DNA from: Thermoprotei archaeon | Lineage (GTDB): Archaea; Thermoproteota; Methanomethylicia; Nezhaarchaeales; WYZ-LMO8 | DNA length: 5,828 nt | Direction: 5' to 3' | NCBI GenBank assembly: GCA_003649565.1 | Contig: QMSF01000069.1 | Location: forward strand, 1-5,828 | Shown here: positions 1 to 4,995 of the stretch, piece after piece | Layout: each line of letters starts with the position of its first letter | Position numbering within the stretch: position 1 is the first letter of the stretch | Notes under the pieces: model-generated | Databases searched by the model: none | Told to the model about the DNA's origin: nothing | The model's input: the letters and a program-made list of their open reading frames with translations, nothing else | Made by a program: the position numbers and the translations under genes

Positions 1-98
1 CCTATATGTTGGGGTACAGGCTTAGACTTAATGCTATTCTCAAGCCATTTTCTATATAGCTTGTATGCACCGACGATCTTCAAAAATCCTTCAAGCAA
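1..98 (-). CDS. uppS: Undecaprenyl/dolichyl diphosphate synthase (cis-prenyltransferase), N-terminal fragment
   Basis: Only the first 32 codons are in the window; the rest lies beyond the left edge. The readable part contains YKLYRKWLEN followed by KPVPQHIG. This is the usual N-terminus of cis-prenyltransferases, where a short helix of LYxxYexWLe type precedes the KPxHIAiIMDGNRR substrate-binding motif; the catalytic Asp would come just after the edge. The family condenses isopentenyl diphosphate onto an allylic primer to make the long polyprenyl carrier used for archaeal N-glycosylation and surface glycans. An in-frame TGA lies at 131-129, and no ATG or GTG occurs before the conserved region. 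The start must therefore be a rare codon: TTG at 98-96 (used here) or TTG at 83-81, which has a GAAGGA just upstream. It follows the Trm112 gene by 20 bp on the same strand, so the two are probably co-transcribed. The identification rests on a short stretch but the motif is characteristic. Confidence 0.78.
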   Translation of the reverse strand, partial: MLEGFLKIVGAYKLYRKWLENSIKSKPVPQHI

Positions 99-118
99 GT
101 CAATCAGCCTACTAGTGC

Positions 119-535
119 TTATTTCCTCTCACTTTTCTCCTTTAAACTAGCCTCATTAAAGGGCCTACCCTTTTCGAGGATCTCCCTAGGGAACTTCTCA
201 AGCCACTTCCTCATGAACTCTAGCTCTTCATCAGGATCCATGACTCGCTGGTCATCAGGCAGCATGTGCGGTATCTCATCAATTATCGGATACCATCTAT
301 AACAGTCCTCGCATACGATTAATCCTTCAACAACCTCTTTTGAGAAGCACTCTAAGCATTCCTCGTCTGATGGATTCACATCCTTAACCCAACCGCCCTT
401 TAAAGCGCAGTACAAGGGGCATTTAGATGGTAGACTCTTAGGTTTCTCCCTGCTCTCCACGTTGAAGACTATGAGCTTTAACGGGAACTTCTTGCACATC
501 GGACATGCTAATAAGTCCATAAGCCTAAACTTCAA
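119..535 (-). CDS. trm112: Trm112 family zinc protein (methyltransferase activator)
   Basis: This 138-residue protein starts with the Trm112 signature (LMDLLACPMC, residues 5-14) and has the matching second half at residues 70-92 (EGLIVCEDC, then RWYPIIDEIPHML). C11, C14, C75 and C78 should form the usual zinc knuckle. Trm112 is a small cytosolic partner that stabilises and activates several SAM-dependent methyltransferases acting on tRNA, rRNA and release factor (Trm9, Trm11, Mtq2 and Bud23 types in eukaryotes, with archaeal counterparts). Between the zinc halves is an insertion of about 60 residues with four more cysteines (C39-x3-C43 and C60-x2-C63), which could bind a second metal; short Trm112 proteins of 60-70 residues lack it. 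A charged helical tail follows residue 97. The start is TTG, supported by GGAGG seven bases upstream. It is the first gene of a minus-strand unit with uppS and is divergent from the GlmU-like gene. Confidence 0.9.
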   Translation of the reverse strand: MKFRLMDLLACPMCKKFPLKLIVFNVESREKPKSLPSKCPLYCALKGGWVKDVNPSDEECLECFSKEVVEGLIVCEDCYRWYPIIDEIPHMLPDDQRVMDPDEELEFMRKWLEKFPREILEKGRPFNEASLKEKSERK

Positions 536-542
536 CTTGAAC

Positions 543-547
543 CCTCC
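543..547 (-). promoter_or_regulatory. Shine-Dalgarno site of trm112
   Basis: GGAGG on the minus strand lies seven bases before the TTG at 535-533. It decides the TTG start, because the next in-frame ATG (codon 6) would cut into the conserved RLMDLLACP motif. Confidence 0.75.
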
Positions 548-598
548 GCTATACTCAGAGCACTTTGAATAAATAATCTCCCCATAATATATATTGTC

Positions 599-604
599 AA
601 GGTG
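599..604 (+). promoter_or_regulatory. Shine-Dalgarno site choosing the ATG at 611
   Basis: AAGGTG lies six bases before ATG 611 and matches the GGAGGTGA consensus. It favours ATG 611 over the in-frame GTG at 602, which lies within the SD itself and has no SD of its own; GTG 602 would need a leaderless message. Confidence 0.55.
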
Positions 605-610
605 TACTTG

Positions 611-1876
611 ATGGAGATAAGCACGCTATGCATATTCGAAGACGAGTGTTATGAGAACTTTCTGCCCATTACATATACTAAAGCGGTATTCGAGCTTATA
701 TGTGGCTCCAAAACCCTACTTCAAAGGGCCATTGAAATCCTCAAGCCACAAAAAGTCGTGCTTATCGTAAGAGATTACCTCAAGGCTAAGCTACTGGAGA
801 AAACAGGCTTTATAGTGAATGAAGCGGATGTTGAGGGTGATACGCTTATAATTAATGGTAGGTTGCTCTTGAATTCCGAAGCTCTAAATGCGTTAGAGGA
901 AATGAAGCGAGGAGAAGCTTTAATCGATGGCGAGACTCTTCTAGCAGTAAAGCTTGGAGAAGGAGTTGCGAGAGGAGCTATAACAAATAGGATTTTCAAA
1001 CCTAAGCTGGTCAAAGCGCTAGCTAACATAAAAGAAGCTAAGCTGAAGATCCTCAAGTACCCATGGGATCTCATAAAGCTCACACCTGAAATGCTTAGCG
1101 AGGTGTCTTCATTAGGCGAGCATTACAGCGGAGATGAAATCAAAGTTATCGGAGACCCCAAGATGTTGAGGGTGTCAGACAACCTGCAAGTTGACGGCCC
1201 TGTACTGATAGACGTAAGAAAAGGCCCGGTGTACATAGGGAAGAACTGCGAGATCGAGGGCTTCACGAAAATCGAAGGACCAACGTACATAGGTGATAAC
1301 TGCATAATTAGGGGGGCCTACATAAGATCTGGATGCTACATAGGGAGTACATGCAGGATAGGCGTTGGAAGCGAACTTGAAGAAACCATAATTGTAGGTT
1401 TCACAAATAAGCAGCATTTGGGCTTGATAGCTCACTCATACATAGGAGAATGGGTCAACATAGGTGCAGGGACAAACAATTCGGATTTAAAGAACACCTA
1501 CGGCACAATAAGAATGACTATAGGCACTTCAGAAATCGATACCGGCCTCATAAAGCTTGGATGTTTCATAAGCGATTACGTAAAGACGAGCATAGGCACT
1601 CAAATATACACAGGCAAGAGGATAGGTCCATTCTCGCATCTACATGGCTTCATACTTGAAGATGTACCTCCCTTCACGATATGGGCTAAGAGCTTTGGCC
1701 TTGAGCCGATCGAGCTAACACTAGAATCAGTAATTGAAACACAAAGAAGAATGTACGAAAGAAGAGGAGTACAGCAAACCAAGGCTGATATAGAGCTTGT
1801 AAAGCGGCTCTTTGAACTAACAGTTGAAGAGAGAGTTAAGAGAGGCATTAAGAAGGGAGTTTTCACATTAGCTTGA
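611..1876 (+). CDS. GlmU-like bifunctional protein: sugar nucleotidyltransferase domain plus left-handed beta-helix acyltransferase domain
   Basis: The protein is 421 residues from ATG 611 (424 from the alternative GTG 602; numbering here from GTG). The N-terminal part (about residues 5-150) has the FLPITYTKAVFEL and LIINGRLLL motifs of the alternative sugar nucleotidyltransferase domain (NTP_transf_4 type), not the GxGTRL signature of classical GlmU. Residues about 195-345 are hexapeptide repeats of a left-handed beta-helix (GPVYIGKNC, GPTYIGDNC, GCYIGSTC). They include the SYIGEWVNIGAGTNNSDLKNTYG stretch (residues 279-301) typical of the alternative GlmU family best known from Bacteroidetes. 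The likely roles are acetylation of glucosamine-1-phosphate and uridylylation to UDP-GlcNAc, a precursor for N-glycans, although other sugars are possible. Residues 372-424 are a basic, helical extension after the usual family end. It stands alone on the plus strand, and its stop overlaps the convergent 90-residue gene by 9 bp. Family assignment is firm; the substrate is inferred. Confidence 0.85.
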   Translation: MEISTLCIFEDECYENFLPITYTKAVFELICGSKTLLQRAIEILKPQKVVLIVRDYLKAKLLEKTGFIVNEADVEGDTLIINGRLLLNSEALNALEEMKRGEALIDGETLLAVKLGEGVARGAITNRIFKPKLVKALANIKEAKLKILKYPWDLIKLTPEMLSEVSSLGEHYSGDEIKVIGDPKMLRVSDNLQVDGPVLIDVRKGPVYIGKNCEIEGFTKIEGPTYIGDNCIIRGAYIRSGCYIGSTCRIGVGSELEETIIVGFTNKQHLGLIAHSYIGEWVNIGAGTNNSDLKNTYGTIRMTIGTSEIDTGLIKLGCFISDYVKTSIGTQIYTGKRIGPFSHLHGFILEDVPPFTIWAKSFGLEPIELTLESVIETQRRMYERRGVQQTKADIELVKRLFELTVEERVKRGIKKGVFTLA

Positions 1877-2140
1877 CTCATTGTAACCTTCTTCATCAAA
1901 TCCATAGCCTTCTACAACGCCTAGAGCATCGTATATCCTGCCTTTCCGAACCATCTCCTCATAAACTCTCCATACGCGCTTAACGGTCAAATATGAGGTT
2001 TTAAAGCCTTTATCTTCAAGCTTAGCTTTGACCTTATCGTAAAAAAGTTCAGGCTTTACATATACTTCATCACTTAGAATCTCCATTATTGCTTCCATAA
2101 CATCAGAGGTATGAGGATAACCCTTTCTCCTCTTTTTCAT
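1868..2140 (-). CDS. Small basic protein, possible winged helix, translationally coupled to a radical SAM gene
   Basis: I do not recognise a named family for this 90-residue protein. It starts with a very basic segment (MKKRRKGYPH). Residues 11-70 look like two or three helices followed by a basic helix (LTVKRVWRVYEEMVRKGRI, residues 51-69), and the tail is acidic (EGYGFDEEGYNESS). The helix pattern with TVKRVWRVYEEMVRKG would fit a winged helix-turn-helix, which would suggest nucleic-acid binding, but this is inference. No cysteine and no membrane segment is present. The ATG overlaps the radical SAM stop codon as ATGA (2140-2137), and GGAGGAG lies five bases upstream, so the two proteins are very probably made together. 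The stop overlaps the end of the convergent GlmU-like gene by 9 bp. Good SD, coupling and plausible composition make it a real gene. Confidence 0.75.
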   Translation of the reverse strand: MKKRRKGYPHTSDVMEAIMEILSDEVYVKPELFYDKVKAKLEDKGFKTSYLTVKRVWRVYEEMVRKGRIYDALGVVEGYGFDEEGYNESS

Positions 2141-2898
2141 ATGAGCTCCTCCGGGATGCAGCTTGGATGATAAGCAAGCTTAGGCTTAATGCCGCTCTTT
2201 CTAAGCCTTTCAGCCACATGAGGGTACATGAAGACGTATTCTTCCTCCATATCATTAGCCAGCTTGGGATCTATTTCTGCAAGCCTCTCTTGTATCCTCT
2301 CATAACCTTCTCTGCCGCTAAATGAAAGCATAACTGCTGGATGACATGAAACACCGCAATCCAATAGGTTCTTCAAGGCTTGAAGTTGAAGATTAAATTG
2401 TTCAGGTAATGCACCAGTTAGCAGTGAAAATTCTTCTTCACTCGTACCTTTAATCGAAACTCTCACGTGTACCTTACTAAACTTTGAGAGTGCTCGTGCA
2501 TAGTCCTTGTCGCTTCCAATGAGTATGCCGTTAGTTTCAAGAATAAAGTTAAACAGCCCATCGCTTTCAACGAGCTCTAAAACCTTCAATAAATGATCCT
2601 TACCTATCGTTGGCTCATTACCGCTAATTCTAACTTGATTATAGCCTCGCTTTAAGGCACAGCTTTTAAGTGCATAATAAATTTGATCTGGCGTATAGAA
2701 CTTGCCTATCTTATCTGGACTATCTCTTGGAGCTCCGCTCCAGCAAAAGACGCATCTCAAGTTGCATCCACAGCAGTCAGCAGTTGCTATTCCGCCATAC
2801 CATCTACCGCCTCTAACAACTCTATAATACTTCCTACTGATGCCTTTAACGACAAGATTCTCCATGGCTTTTGATAGCTTTAATGCATCAAAAGGCAT
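2137..2898 (-). CDS. Radical SAM enzyme of unknown substrate
   Basis: The 253-residue protein carries the radical SAM cluster motif CNLRCVFCW (C45, C49, C52), which binds the 4Fe-4S cluster that cleaves S-adenosylmethionine. RISGNEPTIG (residues 90-99) corresponds to the GGE-type SAM-binding motif, with Asn in place of the second Gly. LETNG (120-124) and VRVSIKG (145-151) are the next beta-strand motifs of the barrel. The preceding WYGGIATADCCG resembles a group of archaeal radical SAM proteins with an N-terminus of FDxxxL type, which supports the ATG at 2898 over the internal ATG at codon 12. There is no SPASM-type cysteine cluster at the C-terminus; only C181, C185 and C247 remain there. 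The substrate is unknown; automatic labels such as MoaA-like or pyruvate formate-lyase activating would be guesses. It is followed with an ATGA overlap by the 90-residue gene and is divergent from the glycosylase across 33 bp. Confidence 0.88.
   Translation of the reverse strand: MPFDALKLSKAMENLVVKGISRKYYRVVRGGRWYGGIATADCCGCNLRCVFCWSGAPRDSPDKIGKFYTPDQIYYALKSCALKRGYNQVRISGNEPTIGKDHLLKVLELVESDGLFNFILETNGILIGSDKDYARALSKFSKVHVRVSIKGTSEEEFSLLTGALPEQFNLQLQALKNLLDCGVSCHPAVMLSFSGREGYERIQERLAEIDPKLANDMEEEYVFMYPHVAERLRKSGIKPKLAYHPSCIPEELI
2146..2152 (-). promoter_or_regulatory. Shine-Dalgarno site of the 90-residue gene
   Basis: GGAGGAG on the minus strand lies five bases before the ATG at 2140, inside the last codons of the radical SAM gene. 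It is a near-perfect SD and supports translational re-initiation at the ATGA overlap. Confidence 0.75.
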
Positions 2899-2931
2899 TA
2901 TTACCGCATTAATAATACAAGTAGGGTAGTA
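2899..2931. promoter_or_regulatory. Very short divergent promoter gap, radical SAM / glycosylase
   Basis: Only 33 bp separate two divergent start codons. The gap contains CATTAATAATAC (2908-2919), an A/T-rich block that can serve as a TATA-like element on either strand. Neither gene has a strong SD: GTAGGGTAG (2921-2929) precedes the glycosylase ATG and CGGTAATA precedes the radical SAM ATG. The two promoters must overlap each other or extend into the opposite genes, and at least one message may be leaderless. Confidence 0.4.
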
Positions 2932-3891
2932 ATGAAGCTTGTGAGGCTACAATTCAAAATCGACGATCTACAAGACTACAATCTAGACCTTACGCTTAAG
3001 CCATCATTTGTCTCGTCGCTATACATCGAGAAAGGCGCATATGATTGGGCTAAGCAAGCCGGCCTCTATGCTGGCATGCTATCTCTTAAACAGAAGGACT
3101 ACCATGTTGAGGCATACGTAACATGTAATGCAGATGAGCGAGTAAACGAAGTGATTCTCTATGAGTCGGGTTTATGGGATGAAAAACCATCGTCAAGGAT
3201 CTCCAGATTAAGCGGCTCATTGAAGGAACAAGTCAAAGCTTTATCAGAGCTTTTTCCTGGAGTTAGACTTTCGATAGCTCCTCACGACTTTAATTGCATT
3301 TTCATAGCAGTCGTCCTTTCTAAAAGAGCTAGATATGAAGTCTTTGTGCGCAATTGGGTTAAAGAGCTCTGGAATAGATGGCGTTGTGATCCAATAATCA
3401 TAGCTGAACTTGAGCCTAAGGATATCAGAAGCATAGGGACAAGCTATCAGCTAATGGATTTAATCAAAACGCTTAGAGATTATTTGAGGATAAGTCATAA
3501 GCATGACGATATAGAGGAGATTAGAAGGGCATTAATGTCGTGTTGGGGTGTAGGACCAAAAGTAGCTGACGCCACAATACTTTTCACAAGTAAGTCTCCA
3601 TGGATAGTTCCCTGCGATACACATTTGCAAAGAGTTTCTAGAAGGCTTGGATGGGTCGATCGCGACATTAGAATGCCCGTTAAGCCCCTATGTTTAAAAT
3701 ATTATTGCGATGAGTGTGTAGACAAATATGGGCCATGTCTGAGAAAGACTATTGAAAAGCTATTTCCAGGTTTTGGAGGATGGGTGCAAACATTGACTTA
3801 TCTCTTCGGAAATTCCATATGTACAAGCCAAATGCCCAAGTGCTCTCTATGTCATCCGGTATTGAGGGAATATTGTAAAAAAGGTGATTAA
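2932..3891 (+). CDS. HhH-GPD DNA glycosylase/AP lyase with OGG1-like fold and two four-cysteine clusters
   Basis: This 319-residue base-excision repair enzyme has an N-terminal region (about residues 13-65, DYNLDLTL to VEAYV) resembling the OGG1 N-terminal beta domain, then a helical HhH-GPD core. The helix-hairpin-helix GVGPKVADA (206-214) supplies K210, which aligns with the catalytic Lys of EndoIII and OGG1. VPCDTH (226-231) supplies the essential D229. The K-to-D distance is 19, as in human OGG1 (K249/D268), against 18 in E. coli EndoIII. So a bifunctional glycosylase/lyase acting on damaged bases such as 8-oxoguanine or oxidised pyrimidines is likely. At the C-terminus C297-x6-C304-x2-C307-x7-C315 resembles the EndoIII 4Fe-4S loop, with x7 rather than x5 in the last spacing. 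A second set, C254-x4-C259-x2-C262-x6-C269, sits in an insertion before it and may bind another metal. Its TAA overlaps the convergent flavin reductase stop by 4 bp. Confidence 0.87.
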   Translation: MKLVRLQFKIDDLQDYNLDLTLKPSFVSSLYIEKGAYDWAKQAGLYAGMLSLKQKDYHVEAYVTCNADERVNEVILYESGLWDEKPSSRISRLSGSLKEQVKALSELFPGVRLSIAPHDFNCIFIAVVLSKRARYEVFVRNWVKELWNRWRCDPIIIAELEPKDIRSIGTSYQLMDLIKTLRDYLRISHKHDDIEEIRRALMSCWGVGPKVADATILFTSKSPWIVPCDTHLQRVSRRLGWVDRDIRMPVKPLCLKYYCDECVDKYGPCLRKTIEKLFPGFGGWVQTLTYLFGNSICTSQMPKCSLCHPVLREYCKKGD

Positions 3892-4439
3892 AGGCTGGCT
3901 TTCTTCACTTCATTTGCAGTAGTCGTAAATGAATCGTAGCCTATGTGGAATATGTGTTTGACCTTCAATACATCGAATATGTTATCGAAAACATCCTTTC
4001 TTACTCTTGCTGCGACAACCTCACCTATGAATGCTGTGTGATCACCAGCCTCAAGCTTATTGACGACTTTACACTCAAGATGAGCTATACACTCCTTTAT
4101 TGATGGGGGCTTGACCTTTAGAGATGGCTCAAGAGTAAAACCGCACTCTTTAATCTTATCGGTATCTCTTCCGCTTTTAACGCCGCATATCCACATTTGC
4201 CTGAAAAGCTCCATGGATGGAACATTGATGACGAACTCTCCAACTTCCGATATTAGCTTATGAGAATACCTCTTTGGTGCCACGGCAATGGCAACCATAG
4301 GCGGCTTAAACGATAATGGGGTGAACCAAGACAATGTTATGGCATTAGGCTTCCCATCAGGTGTGCAGCACGTTACTATAATCGTGTTCCTAGGATGCAG
4401 CAACATGACTTCCCTACCTTTAACCTCAACCTTCTCCAT
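3888..4439 (-). CDS. Flavin reductase-like FMN-binding protein (flavoredoxin type)
   Basis: The 183-residue protein has the one-domain split-barrel flavin reductase pattern throughout. It opens with LHPRNTIIVTCCTPDGKPNAITLSWFTPLS, then PPMVAIAVAPKRYSHKLI, EFVINVPS (68-75), CGVKSGRDTDKIKE (85-98) and GDHTAFIGEVV (132-142). The SGRDxDK segment and the closing GDHtxfiGeV strand are hallmarks of flavoredoxin-like proteins, which bind FMN and pass electrons between ferredoxin- or NAD(P)H-linked partners and acceptors. The physiological partner cannot be read from this sequence. C24 and C25 form a vicinal pair in the second strand. The protein is cytosolic, with no signal peptide. The ATG at 4439 is preceded by AGGTGAT at a spacing of five. 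The gene stands alone between a convergent glycosylase (4-bp overlap) and a divergent MetRS-beta-like gene. Confidence 0.9.
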   Translation of the reverse strand: MEKVEVKGREVMLLHPRNTIIVTCCTPDGKPNAITLSWFTPLSFKPPMVAIAVAPKRYSHKLISEVGEFVINVPSMELFRQMWICGVKSGRDTDKIKECGFTLEPSLKVKPPSIKECIAHLECKVVNKLEAGDHTAFIGEVVAARVRKDVFDNIFDVLKVKHIFHIGYDSFTTTANEVKKASL

Positions 4440-4538
4440 GTATCATCACCTTTCAACCACAACGTTATGATTATCATGTTTAACTTAAGTAACCTAAGGA
4501 ATTTAAGGCTTAACAGCTAATCTACATGTCGTGATAAC
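4440..4538. promoter_or_regulatory. Divergent promoter region with several short palindromes
   Basis: This 99-bp region carries the promoters of the flavin reductase-like gene (minus) and the MetRS-beta-like gene (plus). It has four short inverted repeats within 47 bp: ATGAT-T-ATCAT (4467-4477), ACTTAAGT (4483-4490), CCTAAGG (4493-4499) and TTAAG-G-CTTAA (4503-4513). ATTTAAGG at 4501-4508 sits about 26 bp before a plausible plus-strand start site near 4530 and could be the TATA box. The matching minus-strand element may be around 4481-4490. GTGAT at 4531-4535 is the SD for the plus-strand gene. The palindromes could be operators, but short AT-rich palindromes also arise by chance. Confidence 0.4.
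4445..4451 (-). promoter_or_regulatory. Shine-Dalgarno site of the flavin reductase-like gene
   Basis: AGGTGAT on the minus strand lies five bases before the ATG at 4439. It matches the archaeal GGAGGTGAT consensus and confirms the start. Confidence 0.7.
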
Positions 4539-4868
4539 ATGAAAGAAGAAATAACGCTTGACTTCTTCAACGCTCTTGATTTGAGAGTTGGAGTAGTGGT
4601 AGAAGCTGAAAGAATACCAAGCTCAAAGAAGCTACTAAAGCTGAAAGTTGACGTGGGTAACGAGATTAGAGAGATAGTTGCTGGAGGAGCTGAATACTAT
4701 GATCCAAGCTATTTCCTCGGCAAGCGCTTTGTCGTCTTAGTCAACCTTAAACCCAAGAAGATCGCTGGAGTTGAATCAAAAGGAATGCTATTGGCGGCTG
4801 ACGTTGATGGCAAGCCAGTATGGCTAACGGTTGATGGTGATGCCCCTCCGGGCTCGAGAATCAGGTAA
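4539..4868 (+). CDS. metG: MetRS beta subunit / CsaA-like tRNA-binding OB-fold protein
   Basis: This 109-residue protein is a single EMAP/ARC1-type tRNA-binding OB-fold. Visible motifs are LDLRVGVVVEAERIP (13-27), KLLKLKVDVG (31-40), IVAGG (46-50) and NLKPKKIAGVESKGMLLAA (69-87). The NLxPxKxxGxxSxGMLLAA strand is that of the C-terminal domain or free beta subunit of methionyl-tRNA synthetase. Bacterial CsaA differs there (FPPRRIAGFRSEVL type). In archaea this domain is often a separate gene whose product binds tRNA non-specifically and helps the catalytic MetRS subunit, which is not in this window. Length is full for a stand-alone domain. The ATG at 4539 has GTGAT three bases upstream. The gene is followed 127 bp later by rtcB in the same direction, a second tRNA-related function. 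Confidence 0.88.
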   Translation: MKEEITLDFFNALDLRVGVVVEAERIPSSKKLLKLKVDVGNEIREIVAGGAEYYDPSYFLGKRFVVLVNLKPKKIAGVESKGMLLAADVDGKPVWLTVDGDAPPGSRIR

Positions 4869-4995
4869 TGTTGACTACATAACCATAGAGTTTAAGAACC
4901 TGCGTGTTACCAATCTTAACCCAGCAACTCGTTTAATAACCTCGAAGACGTTACTGATTTAGAACTAGAAACAAATAATCTTGAGGTGAGAATGC
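4869..4995 (+). other. Intergenic region before rtcB, probable rtcB promoter
   Basis: No open reading frame, RNA gene or terminator hairpin is recognisable in these 127 bp. GTTTAATAACC (4931-4941) and GATTTAGA (4957-4964) are possible TATA elements, so rtcB may have its own promoter rather than depending only on read-through from the MetRS-beta-like gene. A CTGA box at 4954-4957 was considered as part of a C/D RNA, but no partner C box lies nearby. Confidence 0.4.
4983..4990 (+). promoter_or_regulatory. Shine-Dalgarno site choosing the TTG start of rtcB
   Basis: GAGGTGAG lies five bases before TTG 4996. The out-of-frame ATG at 4992 lies in between but does not encode RtcB. An in-frame TGA within the SD (4987-4989) rules out any earlier start. 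Confidence 0.75.

Larger units (their letters stand above)
536..610. promoter_or_regulatory. Divergent promoter region, trm112 / GlmU-like gene
   Basis: This 75-bp gap separates two divergent genes. It holds an A/T block, AATAAATAAT at 568-577, that reads as a TATA-like element on either strand, and a second one, ATAATATATATT, at 584-595. Placing an archaeal start site about 26 bp from the first block gives a minus-strand start near 546, just ahead of the trm112 GGAGG. On the plus strand it gives a start near 598, just ahead of the AAGGTG of the GlmU-like gene. This is inferred from spacing; the exact boxes are uncertain. Confidence 0.45.

Noticed and set aside
602..610. GTG 602 as the start of the GlmU-like gene
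   Set aside because: It is possible only for a leaderless message; AAGGTG at a spacing of six makes ATG 611 the better choice, and conserved sequence begins after it.
775..1083. 102-codon minus-strand open frame
   Set aside because: It lies entirely antisense to the GlmU-like gene, and its serine/alanine-rich product resembles no protein.
1198..1360. Imperfect DNA repeats containing TACATAGG
   Set aside because: They encode the hexapeptide repeats (YIG) of the beta-helix and are not a DNA repeat element.
1123..1435. Two overlapping minus-strand frames of 60 and 86 codons
   Set aside because: Both are antisense to the beta-helix repeats; the periodic coding sequence creates pseudo-repetitive antisense frames.
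1450..1659. 69-codon plus-strand frame
   Set aside because: It is an out-of-frame shadow inside the strongly motif-supported GlmU-like gene.
1600..1905. 101-codon minus-strand frame
   Set aside because: It is antisense to the end of the GlmU-like gene and competes with the better supported 90-residue gene.
2683..2874. 63-codon plus-strand frame
   Set aside because: It is antisense to the radical SAM cysteine-motif region.
4440..4450. GTGATGA on the minus strand as a C box of a C/D guide RNA
   Set aside because: It is explained as the SD of the flavin reductase-like gene, and no D box lies at a suitable distance.
4288..4470. 60-codon plus-strand frame
   Set aside because: It is antisense to the flavin reductase-like start region, and its product has no recognisable features.
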